The notes: generated by a model not told the origin, from the sequence alone. Counted from the first letter of the stretch, positions 46,236 to 55,728 are shown. The stretch: 64,000 bases of DNA from Pseudomonadota bacterium (GCA_018902755.1 JAHIQI010000008.1:14461-78460), one strand, 5' to 3'. Program-made: numbers and translations.

Positions 46236-47471
46236 ATGAGAATCCTGAAATCCGCACTGTTGATGACGGCGCTGGCGGCGCTTTTGGTCGCGCCCCTGGG
46301 CTCGGCCATGGCCGCCGACGAAATCAAACTGGGCACCATTTTTTCCCGCACCGGCCCCTTGGCCAACCTGGGCCTGGATAGCTGGCGCGGCGCCGAACTG
46401 GCCCGCATCGTCCAAAACCAAAAGGGCGGCCTGCTGGGCAAGAAGATCGTGTTCATCAACGGCGACGCTCCCAACCCCAAGGCGGCGGTGAGCGAAAGCG
46501 AACGCCTGTGCACCGTGGAAAAGGTGCCGGTGATCCTGGGCTCCTTCTCCAGCTCCATCAGCCTGGCGGCCAGCGCCAAGGCCAACCAGCACAAGGTCAT
46601 CTACTGGGAGCTGGGCGGCGTGGGCGACAAGATCACCGAGCGCGGCCTCAAGTACGTTTTCCGCACCTGCCCCACCGGATCGGACCTGGGCCGCGACCAG
46701 CTCCGTTTCGCCCTGGGCGAGCTGGCCAAAAAGATCGGCAAGAAGCCCGAGCAGATGAAGGTGGCCAGCATCTATGAAGACTCCGCCTACGGCACCGCCT
46801 GCGCGGCGGGTATCCGCGACGAGGCCAAGAAAATGGGCATCAAGCTGGCGGTGGACGAGGCCTACAACCACAAGGCCACCGACCTTTCCTCCCTGGTGAT
46901 GCGCGTCAAGGCGGCCGGCCCGGACGTCATCCTGGAATCCTCCTACGAAAACGACGCCATCATGTTCTTCCGTCAGGCCCAGGAGGCGGGGCTCAAGGTC
47001 CGCCAGTTCGTGGGCTCCGGCGGCGGCATGAACCTGCCCGGCTACCAGAAGGCCCTGGGCAACGCCACCAGCGGCTACGTGTGCAACGTGGGCTACCCCG
47101 GCTACAACCTGAACCCGGCCTACGCCAAGGGCATCAAGGAGCTTGAGGCCCTGTACACCAAGACCTTCGGAGAGAAGCCCAACAGCGTGTTCTCGGTGAT
47201 CAACTACATGGGCACCATGGCCCTGTGGGACGTGATCAACCGGGCCGGCTCCCTGGACCCCGATGCGCTGGTCAAGGCGGCCCTGGCCACCGACATCCCG
47301 GCTGACCAGACCATCCTGCGCTTCGGCATCAAGTTCGCGGGCCCCGGCAGCAAGAACATGGGCCAGAACATCCTGGCCCGTTACTTCATCTCCCAGTGGC
47401 AGGACGGCAAGCTTTGGATCGTCAGCCCTGCCGCCGCCGCCACTCCGGGGCGTTCGCTGCAGGTGAAGTAG
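46236..47471 (+). CDS. Branched-chain-type ABC substrate-binding protein (second system)
   Basis: 411 residues from ATG 46236 with GGAGGG nine nt upstream; a TTG two codons earlier is too close to it. Signal peptide with cleavage near AMA/ADEIK. Type I periplasmic fold: IKLGTIFSRTGPLANLG, VFINGDAPNPKAAVSE and ASIYEDSAYGTACAAGIRD. It differs substantially from the binding protein at 33690, so the two operons probably import different acids. Flanked by strong hairpins on both sides. Confidence 0.92.
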   Translation: MRILKSALLMTALAALLVAPLGSAMAADEIKLGTIFSRTGPLANLGLDSWRGAELARIVQNQKGGLLGKKIVFINGDAPNPKAAVSESERLCTVEKVPVILGSFSSSISLAASAKANQHKVIYWELGGVGDKITERGLKYVFRTCPTGSDLGRDQLRFALGELAKKIGKKPEQMKVASIYEDSAYGTACAAGIRDEAKKMGIKLAVDEAYNHKATDLSSLVMRVKAAGPDVILESSYENDAIMFFRQAQEAGLKVRQFVGSGGGMNLPGYQKALGNATSGYVCNVGYPGYNLNPAYAKGIKELEALYTKTFGEKPNSVFSVINYMGTMALWDVINRAGSLDPDALVKAALATDIPADQTILRFGIKFAGPGSKNMGQNILARYFISQWQDGKLWIVSPAAAATPGRSLQVK

Positions 47472-47493
47472 TACCTGGCTTGAGTTCATGACG

Positions 47494-47525
47494 GCCGGGC
47501 GGGCCTGTTCGCGGGCCCGCCCGGC
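47494..47525 (+). terminator. Strong stem-loop after the binding-protein gene
   Basis: Perfect 12-bp stem GCCGGGCGGGCC / GGCCCGCCCGGC with an 8-nt loop, no T-run. It is probably an mRNA-stabilising or partially terminating hairpin that keeps binding-protein levels above those of the permeases, as known for several binding-protein operons. Confidence 0.65.
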
Positions 47526-47571
47526 AACCAAGCATGCACTGGGGGGTGCGGGCCGGCGGGGGTGCCTCTAG

Positions 47572-48453
47572 ATGGTCTTTTTGCAAGTATTGATAAACGG
47601 GTTGTTCCTGGGCGGGGTGTATGCCCTCATCAGCCTGGGGCTCACCTTGATATTCGGGGTGATCAGGGTTATCAACTTCGCCCACGGCGAAATCCTGATG
47701 ATCTCCATGTACGCTTCATTTTTCTGCTTTTCCATACTGGGGCTCAATCCCTACCTCAGCCTGATCATCGTCATACCCGGCATGTTCCTGGTGGGCGTGC
47801 TCATCGATCAGGTGATCATCCGGCCCATCCGCAACGCGCCCTCCTACATGCAGATCTTCGCCACGGTGGGCCTGTCGGTGGTCTTGATCAACCTGGCCCT
47901 GGTGTTCTTCAGCGGGGACTACCGCAGCATCAACCTGGCCTTCGCCAAACAGGTGGTGCACATGGGCGACATCGGCATCTCCCTGTCGCGCTTCATCGTG
48001 TTCATCTCGGCCATCGCGGTGGCCTGGCTGGTCTGGCTGTTTCTGGATAAGACCGACATGGGCAAGCAGATACGGGCCATCGCCCAGGACCGCGACGCGG
48101 CCAGGCTCATGGGCATCAACCCCAACAAGATCTACATGATCACCTTCGGCATCGGCAGCGCCATGGTGGGCCTGGCAGGCGGGCTGATCATGCCCCTGTA
48201 CTACGTGTTCCCCTCGGTGGGCGCCTACTTCGTGCTCACCGCCTTCGTGGTGGTGGTGCTGGGCGGCCTGGGCAACATGGTGGGGGCGCTGTTGGGCGGC
48301 CTGATCATCGGGGTCATCGACTCCCTGAGCGGCTTCTACCTGGATCCGGCCCTCAAGGAGATGGTGTATTTCCTGGTGTTCCTCGGGGTCCTGCTCTTCA
48401 GGCCTTCCGGCCTTATGGGCATGATCGGGGCCGAAGAGATGGGGCTTAAGTGA
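47572..48453 (+). CDS. Branched-chain-type ABC permease, LivH-like (second system)
   Basis: 293 residues, about eight helices. NGLFLGGVYALISLGLTLIF and VIRVINFAHGEILM are LivH hallmarks; VLGGLGNMVGALLGGLIIG is the ATPase-coupling loop. Its TGA overlaps the ATG of the next gene (TGATG), so the two permease genes are translationally coupled. Confidence 0.93.
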   Translation: MVFLQVLINGLFLGGVYALISLGLTLIFGVIRVINFAHGEILMISMYASFFCFSILGLNPYLSLIIVIPGMFLVGVLIDQVIIRPIRNAPSYMQIFATVGLSVVLINLALVFFSGDYRSINLAFAKQVVHMGDIGISLSRFIVFISAIAVAWLVWLFLDKTDMGKQIRAIAQDRDAARLMGINPNKIYMITFGIGSAMVGLAGGLIMPLYYVFPSVGAYFVLTAFVVVVLGGLGNMVGALLGGLIIGVIDSLSGFYLDPALKEMVYFLVFLGVLLFRPSGLMGMIGAEEMGLK

Positions 48454-50255
48454 TGCTGGGTTCATACTTCAAAAACATAGGTGCTCCGGGCGTCTATTTC
48501 CCCAGCCTGATCCTGCTGGCCCTGCTGGCGGTGGCGGCGTTGGTGCCCAACGAGTTTTACCTCAACCTTTTCTTCATGATCTTCATGTTCGCGGGCCTGT
48601 CCGGGGCCTGGAACATCATCGGCGGCTACGCGGGGCAGATATCCCTGGGCCACGCCGCCTTCTACGGGGTGGGGGCCTACACCTCGGCGGTGCTGTTCGC
48701 CAAGCTGGGCCTGCCCCCGGTCCTCGGCATTTTCGCCTCCATGGGCGTGGCGGTGGTTCTGGCCTTCATCATCGGCTACCCCTGCCTGCGCCTCAAGGGG
48801 CCCTTCTTCACCCTGGCCACCCTGGCCGTGGCCGAGGTGTTGCAGCTTTTGGCGGTGTACTTCCGGGGCCTCACCGAAGGCTCCGAAGGCCTGTCCATCC
48901 CCTACGAGCCGGCCTGGTACAACCTTATCTTCGCGTCAAAGAACAGCTACGCCGTGCTGGCCTTTGGCTACATGGTGCTGGTGCTGGTGATAACCCTGGT
49001 GTTGGAGCGCTCCAAGCTGGGCTATCAGCTCACCGCCCTGCGCGACGAGGACCAGGCCGCCGAGTCCCTGGGGGTCAACACCTCCCGGGCCAAGATCGCG
49101 GCCTTCGTGCTCAGCGGGGCGCTCACCGCCCTGGGTGCGGTCATCGTCAGCCAGTACGTGCTGTTTTTGGAGCCCCACTCCGACTTCTCGGTGAACGTCT
49201 CGGTGGAGCTGGCCCTCATGTCCATGGTGGGCGGGCTGGGCACCGCCGTGGGACCGCTTATCGGCGCGGCCATCCTCATACCCCTGGGCGAGTTCCTTCG
49301 GGCCTGGGTGGGGGGCGGCATCCAGGGCCTGCACTACGTCATCTACGGCTGCATCCTCATCCTGGTGGTGATGTTCATGCCCCACGGCATCAAGGCCCTG
49401 GTGGAGAACAAGTACCAGGCCCTGATGGCGCTGCTGCCCCGCTTCGGCGCGGCGGCGCGGCCGCAACCCGAGGAAGAGGTGCACCTGCACTTCGAATCCC
49501 ACGAGGCCGAGGCGGTCAAGGAGGGTAGGCCCCTCATCGCCGCCCATGAGATCAGCAAGGACTTCGGCGGGCTCAGGGTGCTCAGCGGCATCAGCTTCGC
49601 GGTGCATCCGGGGGAAATCCTGGGGATCATCGGCCCCAACGGCGCGGGCAAGACCACCCTGTTCAACGTGATCTCCGGGGTGTACCGGCCCACCAAGGGC
49701 CGGGTGGAGTTCGACGGCCAGGACATAACCCAGATAAGGCGCATCCACCAGGTGTGCCACCTGGGCATGGGTCGCACCTATCAGATCGTCAAGCCCTTCG
49801 GCAACATGAGCGTCTTGGACAACGTGATGGTGGGGGCGTTCTGCAACCAGGCCGGGTCGGCCACCGCCAGGGAGATAGCCCTGGAGGTGCTGGCTCTGGT
49901 GGGCCTGCTGGACAAGAAGGACCAGGAGGCCAAGTCCCTGACCCTGGCCAACATGAAGCGGCTGGAGATGGCCCGGGCCCTGGCCACCAAGCCCAAGCTG
50001 CTGCTCTTGGACGAGGTGATGGCCGGGCTCAACCCCAACGAGATCGACGAGGCCATCAAGCTGATCCGCGACATCCGCGATTACGGCAGCACCGTGATCG
50101 TGGTGGAGCACGTGATGCGGGCCATCATGTCCCTGTCCGAGCGCATCATGGTGATCGCGCAAGGGGAGAAGGTGACCGAAGGCCTGCCGCGTGAGGTGAT
50201 CGCGGACCAAAGAGTGATCAAAGCATACCTGGGGGACGGTTTTGAGCTTGCTTGA
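48453..50255 (+). CDS. Fused LivM permease and LivG ATPase
   Basis: 600 residues. Residues 1-320 are a LivM-type permease (NIIGGYAGQISLGHAAFYG; VGGLGTAVGPLIGAAI). A charged linker (about 325-355, EEEVHLHFESHEAEA) follows, then a LivG-type ATPase with Walker A GPNGAGKTT, GMGRTYQIVKPFGNMSV, the LTLANMKRLEMAR signature variant and Walker B LLLLDEVMAGLNP. The homologous proteins are separate in the other transporter of this window. The next gene starts inside its 3' end. Confidence 0.93.
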   Translation: MLGSYFKNIGAPGVYFPSLILLALLAVAALVPNEFYLNLFFMIFMFAGLSGAWNIIGGYAGQISLGHAAFYGVGAYTSAVLFAKLGLPPVLGIFASMGVAVVLAFIIGYPCLRLKGPFFTLATLAVAEVLQLLAVYFRGLTEGSEGLSIPYEPAWYNLIFASKNSYAVLAFGYMVLVLVITLVLERSKLGYQLTALRDEDQAAESLGVNTSRAKIAAFVLSGALTALGAVIVSQYVLFLEPHSDFSVNVSVELALMSMVGGLGTAVGPLIGAAILIPLGEFLRAWVGGGIQGLHYVIYGCILILVVMFMPHGIKALVENKYQALMALLPRFGAAARPQPEEEVHLHFESHEAEAVKEGRPLIAAHEISKDFGGLRVLSGISFAVHPGEILGIIGPNGAGKTTLFNVISGVYRPTKGRVEFDGQDITQIRRIHQVCHLGMGRTYQIVKPFGNMSVLDNVMVGAFCNQAGSATAREIALEVLALVGLLDKKDQEAKSLTLANMKRLEMARALATKPKLLLLDEVMAGLNPNEIDEAIKLIRDIRDYGSTVIVVEHVMRAIMSLSERIMVIAQGEKVTEGLPREVIADQRVIKAYLGDGFELA

Positions 50256-50952
50256 AATAAATAAAGTCTCCGTGAAGTATGGCGACCTGGTGGCCCTACG
50301 GGACGTCTCGCTGAGCATCGAGCAAGGCGGCATCGTATCCCTGGTGGGCTCCAACGGCTCGGGCAAGACCACCCTAATCAACACCCTGTCCGGCCTGATG
50401 GGGTGCTACCAGGGCTCCATCTTGTTCAACGGCCGGGCCATACAGGAAATGCCCGCCCACAAGCGGGTGGACCTGGGCCTGGTGCAGATACCCGAGAATC
50501 GTCGCCTGTTTCCCTACATGACCGTGCTGGAAAACCTGGAGATGGGCTCCATGACCAGCCGCTCCCGGGGCAAGCGCCAGGACAACATCCAGAAGGTGAT
50601 GCACCTGTTCCCCATACTCTCCAAGCGCTCCAAGCAGATAGCCAACACCCTGAGCGGCGGGGAGCAGCGCATGCTGGCCATCGGGAGGGGGCTCATGTCC
50701 GATCCGGAGCTGTTGATGCTCGACGAGCCCTCCATCGGCCTGGCTCCCATCGTGGTGCAGGAGATATTCAAGGCCATCGCCCTGATCAACGAGTTGGGCA
50801 CCACCGTCTTGCTGGTGGAGCAGGACGTGAACGCCTCGCTGAAGATATCCTCCTACGGCTACGTTCTGGAGAACGGCGAGATCACCCTGTCCGGCCCGGC
50901 CGACGACCTGTTGCACAGCGACAAGGTGCGCGAAGCCTACATGGGCCTTTAA
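50242..50952 (+). CDS. Branched-chain-type ABC ATPase, LivF-like (second system)
   Basis: 236 residues from a TTG start (GGGGGACGG upstream) overlapping the previous gene by 14 nt. Walker A GSNGSGKTT, signature LSGGEQRMLAIGRGL, Walker B LLMLDEPSIGLAP. Completes the second uptake system. Confidence 0.92.
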   Translation: MSLLEINKVSVKYGDLVALRDVSLSIEQGGIVSLVGSNGSGKTTLINTLSGLMGCYQGSILFNGRAIQEMPAHKRVDLGLVQIPENRRLFPYMTVLENLEMGSMTSRSRGKRQDNIQKVMHLFPILSKRSKQIANTLSGGEQRMLAIGRGLMSDPELLMLDEPSIGLAPIVVQEIFKAIALINELGTTVLLVEQDVNASLKISSYGYVLENGEITLSGPADDLLHSDKVREAYMGL

Positions 50953-50977
50953 CGGTCGCTTTAAAAGGAGCGCCAAA

Positions 50978-51922
50978 GTGGTCATAGATTTTCACCACCA
51001 TTTGTTCAACCGGGACTGGATTCCGGAAAAATTCTGGACCGACCTGGTGGGCCGGGCGGTAAACGTGCGGCGGCTCAACGGCCAGGAGGCCGATCCCGAG
51101 GAGATCGCCCGCAGCATGTTCGACCTGTTCACCGACCTGGACGGCGACCGGCTGGCCGCGGACATGGAAGATGCGGGCATCGCCTACAGCCTGATCATGC
51201 CCCTGGACTTGGGCCTGGAGCTGGGCGAGTGCCCGGTGACCATCGAGGAGAAGATGCGGCTAATCGTGGAGGTGACTCGCCGCCATCCCGGCAAGATCGG
51301 CTCCTTCTTCGGGATCGACCCCCGGCGCGAGGGCGGGGTGGAGCTGTTCGAAAAAGCGGTGCGCGAGTGGGGCATGCTGGGGCTGAAGCTGGACCCGGCG
51401 GCGGGCTTTTACCCCAACGAGCCCATGGTCTATCCCTACTATGAAAAGGCCTCCGAGATGGGGGTGCCGGTGCTGCTGCACACCGGGGTGGCCATCCCGC
51501 CCTTCCGCAACAAGTACACCGACCCCATCTACCTGGACGACGTGACCCTGGACTTCCCGGAGCTGACCGTGGTGGCGGCCCACGCGGCCTTCGGCTGGTG
51601 GCAGCAACTGGCCTTCCTGATCAGCAAGAAGACCAACCTGGTCACCGACATCTCCGGCTGGCAGCCCTTGGCCACCCGGGACTACGGCTTGTTCTGCCGC
51701 TACCTCAGGGACATGGTTTCCATCGCCGGGGCGCCCAGCATCCTGTTCGCCAGCGACGGACCGGCCTTCAACCTCTACGGCATGCGCAACAAATGGTGGG
51801 CCCAGTTGTTCCGGGACCTGCCGGAAAAGGCCCCCCAGGGCATCACCTTCACCCAGGACGAGGTGGACATGATCCTCTACAAGAACGCCCAGCGCATCCT
51901 TGGGCCGGTGGGGGAAGACTAA
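50978..51922 (+). CDS. Amidohydrolase-superfamily protein (ACMSD/amidohydrolase-2 type)
   Basis: 314 residues from a GTG with AAAAGGAG seven nt upstream. Metal-site HxH at the start (His6 and His8 in IDFHHHLF), His in VLLHTGVA, His in VVAAHAAFGWW and Asp in FASDGPA follow the TIM-barrel amidohydrolase order. This group includes decarboxylases (ACMSD) and hydrolases of ring or acyl substrates. Within this operon it could decarboxylate or hydrolyse an intermediate; the reaction is not deducible from sequence alone. Confidence 0.85.
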   Translation: MVIDFHHHLFNRDWIPEKFWTDLVGRAVNVRRLNGQEADPEEIARSMFDLFTDLDGDRLAADMEDAGIAYSLIMPLDLGLELGECPVTIEEKMRLIVEVTRRHPGKIGSFFGIDPRREGGVELFEKAVREWGMLGLKLDPAAGFYPNEPMVYPYYEKASEMGVPVLLHTGVAIPPFRNKYTDPIYLDDVTLDFPELTVVAAHAAFGWWQQLAFLISKKTNLVTDISGWQPLATRDYGLFCRYLRDMVSIAGAPSILFASDGPAFNLYGMRNKWWAQLFRDLPEKAPQGITFTQDEVDMILYKNAQRILGPVGED

Positions 51923-51988
51923 ACATCCGGCGCCCGGCCGGGCCGGGGCCGTTGACCGCGAGTCAATCAGACAACCAAGGAATTTGAC

Positions 51989-53143
51989 ATGAGTAAAGTT
52001 GCCATCATCGGAGTGGGCCAGTCCTCGTTCGTGCGCGGCTATGCCGGCTCCATTCGCGAACTGGCCTTCGAGGCCTACGCCGAGGCCATGAGCGACGCGG
52101 GCCTCACCAACGACCAGATCGGGGCCACCGTGGTCTGCTCGGCCCCTGAGTACGACAAGCAGCGCTCCCCGGCCGGGGTCATCGTGGAGCACCTGGGCCT
52201 CAATCCCCAGCCCACCTTTTACACCGAGTCGCTCTGCTGCTCCTCCACCACCGGCCTTAAGCTGGCCTATTCCCTGGTACAGAGCGGCCTGCATGATAGC
52301 GTGATGGTGATCGGCTTCCAGAAAATGAGCGAGATCACCAGCGCCGAGAGCCAGGAACGCATGGGCCGGGGCGCGGACATCCAATGGGAGAGTCCCTTCG
52401 GCACCATGATGCCCGCCTACTACGCCATGTTCGCCCAGGGCTATCTGGACCAGTACGGTGCCTCCGAGGAAGACCTGGCCCTGATCCGGGTGAAGGCGGC
52501 CACCTACGGCCAACTCAATGAGCGGGCGGTGTACCGCAAGCCGGTGGATCTGGCCCAGTGCCTGGCGGCGGACCCGGTGGCCTCGCCGCTCAAGCTGATG
52601 GACTGCTGCGCCAACGCCGACGGCAGCTCCTGCATCATCGTGGCCAGCGAGGAAAAGGCCAAGCAGTGGGGCGTGGCCCAGCCGGTGTGGATTCGGGGCC
52701 TGGGATCGGCCTCGGCCCCGGTGAACCTGGCCCTGCGCGAGAGCTTCAGCAGCTTCGCGGCGGCCACCGAGGCGGGCCGCCAGGCCTACGCCATGGCGGG
52801 CATCGGGCCCAAGGATATCGACGTGGCCGAGGTGCACGACTGCTTCACCATCGCCGAGATGCTGGCCTACGAGGACCTGGGCTTCGCGCCCCGGGGCGGC
52901 GGGCCGGAGCTTATCCGGGCCAAGGAGACCTACAAGGAGGGCTCCATCCCGGTGAACGTGGATGGCGGTCTCTTGTCCAAGGGCCATCCCATCGGGGCCA
53001 CCGGCGGCAGCCAGCTGCGCACCATCGTCTTGCAGCTGAGGGGCCAGGCCGGGGACATCCAGGTGAAGGACCCCGAGTTCGGCTTGGTGCACAACATGGG
53101 CGGCGTGGGCATCTACGGCAACGTGGTCATCCTGGGGAGGTAG
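51989..53143 (+). CDS. SCP-x/lipid-transfer-type thiolase or aldolase
   Basis: 384 residues. Nucleophilic Cys83 in YTESLCCSSTTGLKLA; His in EVHDCFTIAEMLAYEDLG and GGLLSKGHPIGATGG; the C-terminal region VHNMGGVGIYGN replaces the second catalytic Cys of classical thiolases, as in SCP2-thiolases and Ltp2-type retro-aldolases. The DUF35 gene begins 3 nt later; in steroid degradation such pairs form an aldolase complex. It may therefore perform C-C cleavage of a CoA ester by thiolysis or retro-aldol. Confidence 0.9.
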   Translation: MSKVAIIGVGQSSFVRGYAGSIRELAFEAYAEAMSDAGLTNDQIGATVVCSAPEYDKQRSPAGVIVEHLGLNPQPTFYTESLCCSSTTGLKLAYSLVQSGLHDSVMVIGFQKMSEITSAESQERMGRGADIQWESPFGTMMPAYYAMFAQGYLDQYGASEEDLALIRVKAATYGQLNERAVYRKPVDLAQCLAADPVASPLKLMDCCANADGSSCIIVASEEKAKQWGVAQPVWIRGLGSASAPVNLALRESFSSFAAATEAGRQAYAMAGIGPKDIDVAEVHDCFTIAEMLAYEDLGFAPRGGGPELIRAKETYKEGSIPVNVDGGLLSKGHPIGATGGSQLRTIVLQLRGQAGDIQVKDPEFGLVHNMGGVGIYGNVVILGR

Positions 53144-53146
53144 AAA

Positions 53147-53587
53147 ATGTCAGGCAGCAAGAAACCCGAGGCGGACCGCCGTTTCGCCAAGTTCGGTACG
53201 GTGAGCTTCACCGCCACCACCAAGGTCAACGACTTCATCGGTTATCTGGAAGAGGGCCAGGTGTGCGGCACCAAGTGCGTCACCTGCGGGTCGGTGTTCT
53301 TCCCGCCCCGGGCCCAGTGCTACAAGTGCCGGGACAAGGCCCGGATCGAGTGGTTCCAGGTGCAGGGCAGCGGCAAGCTGGCCACCTACAGCGAGCTGAA
53401 ATACGCCCCCACCGGCTTCGGCGAAGACCTGCCCTATGCCATCGCCGTGTTGGACATGGGCGGCTACAAACTCTTCGGCCGCATCGGCGACGTGCCCCTG
53501 GACCAGGTGAGGGTGGGCATGGAGCTGACCCCCGTGGCCCACGAGTTGCCGGGCGGCCAGATCAATTACGTGTTCAACCGGTGCTGA
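53147..53587 (+). CDS. DUF35 OB-fold protein with zinc ribbon, partner of the thiolase
   Basis: 146 residues. N-terminal zinc ribbon with Cys44-x2-Cys47 and Cys58-x2-Cys61 (GTKCVTCGS...AQCYKC). The C-terminal OB-fold (about 65-140) includes GSGKLATYSEL and PYAIAVLDMGGYKLFGRI. DUF35 proteins bind acyl-CoA and pair with SCP-x-type thiolases; the 3-nt spacing from the thiolase supports an obligate complex. Confidence 0.92.
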   Translation: MSGSKKPEADRRFAKFGTVSFTATTKVNDFIGYLEEGQVCGTKCVTCGSVFFPPRAQCYKCRDKARIEWFQVQGSGKLATYSELKYAPTGFGEDLPYAIAVLDMGGYKLFGRIGDVPLDQVRVGMELTPVAHELPGGQINYVFNRC

Positions 53588-53624
53588 AGCCTCTCATGCC
53601 TACCGGGTAACAACAGGTGAAATT

Positions 53625-55361
53625 ATGAGTGTGTCCAAACAAAAAATCGCCAGACCCCTCAACTTCAACGGCACCGTGGCCGAAGCCCTGGCCAAGGGCC
53701 TGGTGCGCCACGGGGTGAACCTGGTGTTCGGCCAGAGCCTGCCCAGCGCCCTGCACCTGGCGGCCAAGAGCCACGGCATACGCCAGGCCTGGTACCGTAC
53801 CGAAAACGCGGGCGGGGCCATGGCCGACGCCTTCGCCCGGCTCACCCACCGGGTGGGGGTGGTCACTGCCCAGAACGGCCCGGCGGCCACCCTCCTGGTG
53901 CCGCCCCTGGCCGAGGCGCTCAAGGCCTCGGTGCCGGTGGTGGCTTTGGTGCAGGAGGTGGCCCTCACCCAGACCGACAAGAACGCCTTCCAGGAGTTCG
54001 ACCACATGGCCCTGTTCGGGGCTTGCACCAAGTGGGTGCGCCGATTGGACCAGGCCAGCCGGGTGGACGACTACCTGGACATGGCCTTCCGGGCGGCGGT
54101 GAGCGGCCGTCCCGGGCCGGTGGCGTTGCTCTTGCCCGCCGACCTGCTGCTGGCTCCCTACCAGCCGGGGGCCACCCCCCGCAGTCAGAGCCTGGGGAGC
54201 TTTCCCCTGGAGCGCACCATGCCCGACCGTGCGCACCTGGATAAGGCGGCCGACCTTTTGGCCTCGGCCGAGCGGCCCCTGATAATCGCCGGTGGCGGCG
54301 TGCATCTGTCCGGAGCCAGCGAGGAACTGGCCGCGTTCCAGGAGGCCGCCTCCCTGCCCGTGGCCACCACGGTGATGGGCAAGGGCTCGGTGGACGAGAC
54401 CCATCCCCTTAGCCTGGGGGTGGTGGGCTATTTCATGGGCACCGGCGGGTCGGGCAAGTTCCAGCGGGAGCTGGTGGAGCAGGCCGACCTGGTGCTCTTG
54501 GTGGGCAACCGCACCAACCAGAACGGCACCGACTCCTGGTCCCTGTACCCCTCGGGGGCCCGCTACATCCACATCGACGCGGACCCCATGGAGATAGGGC
54601 GCAACTACGAGGCTCTCCCCCTCTTGGGCGACGCCAAGCTGATCCTGAGCGAGCTGACGGCCCTCATGCAAGGCCGCGACCTGGCGGGGCGCCAGGCGGC
54701 CCGCCCGGCCCTGGAGAAGAAGATCGCCCAGGGCAAGGCCCGCCACCAGCAGGAGGCCAAGGGCCTGCTGCGCTCCAAGCGCAAGCCGGTCAGGCCCGAG
54801 CGGATCATGTACGAGCTGAACCGCCGCCTCACCCCGGAGACGGTGGTGGTGGCCGACGCCAGCTACTCCTCCATCTGGGTGGCCAACTATCTGACCAGCC
54901 TGGCTCCGGGCATGCGCTTCATCACCCCGCGCGGCCTGGCCGGGTTGGGCTGGGGCCTGCCCATGGCCATGGGGGCCAAGCTGGCCCGGCCCCAGTCTCC
55001 CGTGGTCTGCCTGGCCGGAGACGGCGGCTTCGGGCACTCCTGGTCCGAGCTGGAAGCGGCGGCCCGCATGGGCCTGGACCTGACCATCATGGTGCTCAAC
55101 AACCGTATTCTGGGTTACCAAAAGCACGCCGAAAATGTTAAGTTCGGCGATCACACCGATGCGGTGTACATGTCCGACGTGGACCACGCGGCGGTGGCCG
55201 AGGCCTGCGGATGCCGGGGCATCCGGGTGCGGGATCCGGAGAAGTTGCCCGAGGCCCTGGACCTGGCCATGAGCGAGCCGGGGCCGGTGCTGGTGGATAT
55301 TCTCAGCGACCCCACGGCCTATCCGCCCATCACCAGTTTCGAGGGCAAGCTGGCCATGTGA
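53625..55361 (+). CDS. Thiamine-diphosphate enzyme of the acetolactate synthase/lyase family
   Basis: 578 residues with the three-domain ThDP decarboxylase architecture. The PYR domain contains catalytic Glu60 (RTENAGGAMADAFAR), and the central domain includes RPLIIAGGGVHLSG and LVGNRTNQNG. The PP domain has the metal/ThDP motif GDGGFGHSWSE...NN (AGDGG to VLNNRILG). It has no transmembrane part. Candidates are 2-hydroxyacyl-CoA lyase, benzoylformate-type decarboxylase or a carboligase. Its operon partners (B12 mutase, SDRs, CoA ligase) recall ketone/2-hydroxyacyl-CoA metabolism described for sulfate reducers, but assignment is inference. Confidence 0.88.
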   Translation: MSVSKQKIARPLNFNGTVAEALAKGLVRHGVNLVFGQSLPSALHLAAKSHGIRQAWYRTENAGGAMADAFARLTHRVGVVTAQNGPAATLLVPPLAEALKASVPVVALVQEVALTQTDKNAFQEFDHMALFGACTKWVRRLDQASRVDDYLDMAFRAAVSGRPGPVALLLPADLLLAPYQPGATPRSQSLGSFPLERTMPDRAHLDKAADLLASAERPLIIAGGGVHLSGASEELAAFQEAASLPVATTVMGKGSVDETHPLSLGVVGYFMGTGGSGKFQRELVEQADLVLLVGNRTNQNGTDSWSLYPSGARYIHIDADPMEIGRNYEALPLLGDAKLILSELTALMQGRDLAGRQAARPALEKKIAQGKARHQQEAKGLLRSKRKPVRPERIMYELNRRLTPETVVVADASYSSIWVANYLTSLAPGMRFITPRGLAGLGWGLPMAMGAKLARPQSPVVCLAGDGGFGHSWSELEAAARMGLDLTIMVLNNRILGYQKHAENVKFGDHTDAVYMSDVDHAAVAEACGCRGIRVRDPEKLPEALDLAMSEPGPVLVDILSDPTAYPPITSFEGKLAM

Positions 55362-55422
55362 CCGAAGGGCGGGATACCCCGGCTTCGGCGCGGGCGGCCG
55401 CCCAGACAGGAGCAGCGAGAGC

Positions 55423-55728
55423 ATGAGTAAAGTGCATCTGACCGCCAAGATCGTGGCCAAAGAGGGCCAGGCCGACAACGTGGAAAAGGCGCTTCTGGCC
55501 GTGGTTCCCACGGTGCGCGCCGAAAACGGCTGCCTGCGCTACGACCTGCACCGGGACAGCCGGGGCGGCGAGGATTTCCTGTTTTACGAGATATGGGAAA
55601 GCCCGGAGGCCCTCAAGGCCCATGGCCAGTCCGCGCATATGAACGCCATGCGCGAACAAATCAAGGACCTGGTCGCAGGCCCCACCCAGATTAGCTTCTG
55701 GCGGGCCGTGGACCGGATGGACGGCTGA
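55423..55728 (+). CDS. ABM-superfamily (YgiN-like) monooxygenase-fold protein
   Basis: 101 residues, a ferredoxin-like dimeric alpha+beta barrel. VHLTAKIVAKEGQADNVEKA, RAENGCLRYDLHRDS and FYEIWESPEALKAH are standard motifs. Family members include quinol monooxygenases and lyase-like enzymes that often need no cofactor. Last gene of the GntR-led operon; a strong hairpin follows 7 nt later. Confidence 0.9.
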   Translation: MSKVHLTAKIVAKEGQADNVEKALLAVVPTVRAENGCLRYDLHRDSRGGEDFLFYEIWESPEALKAHGQSAHMNAMREQIKDLVAGPTQISFWRAVDRMDG

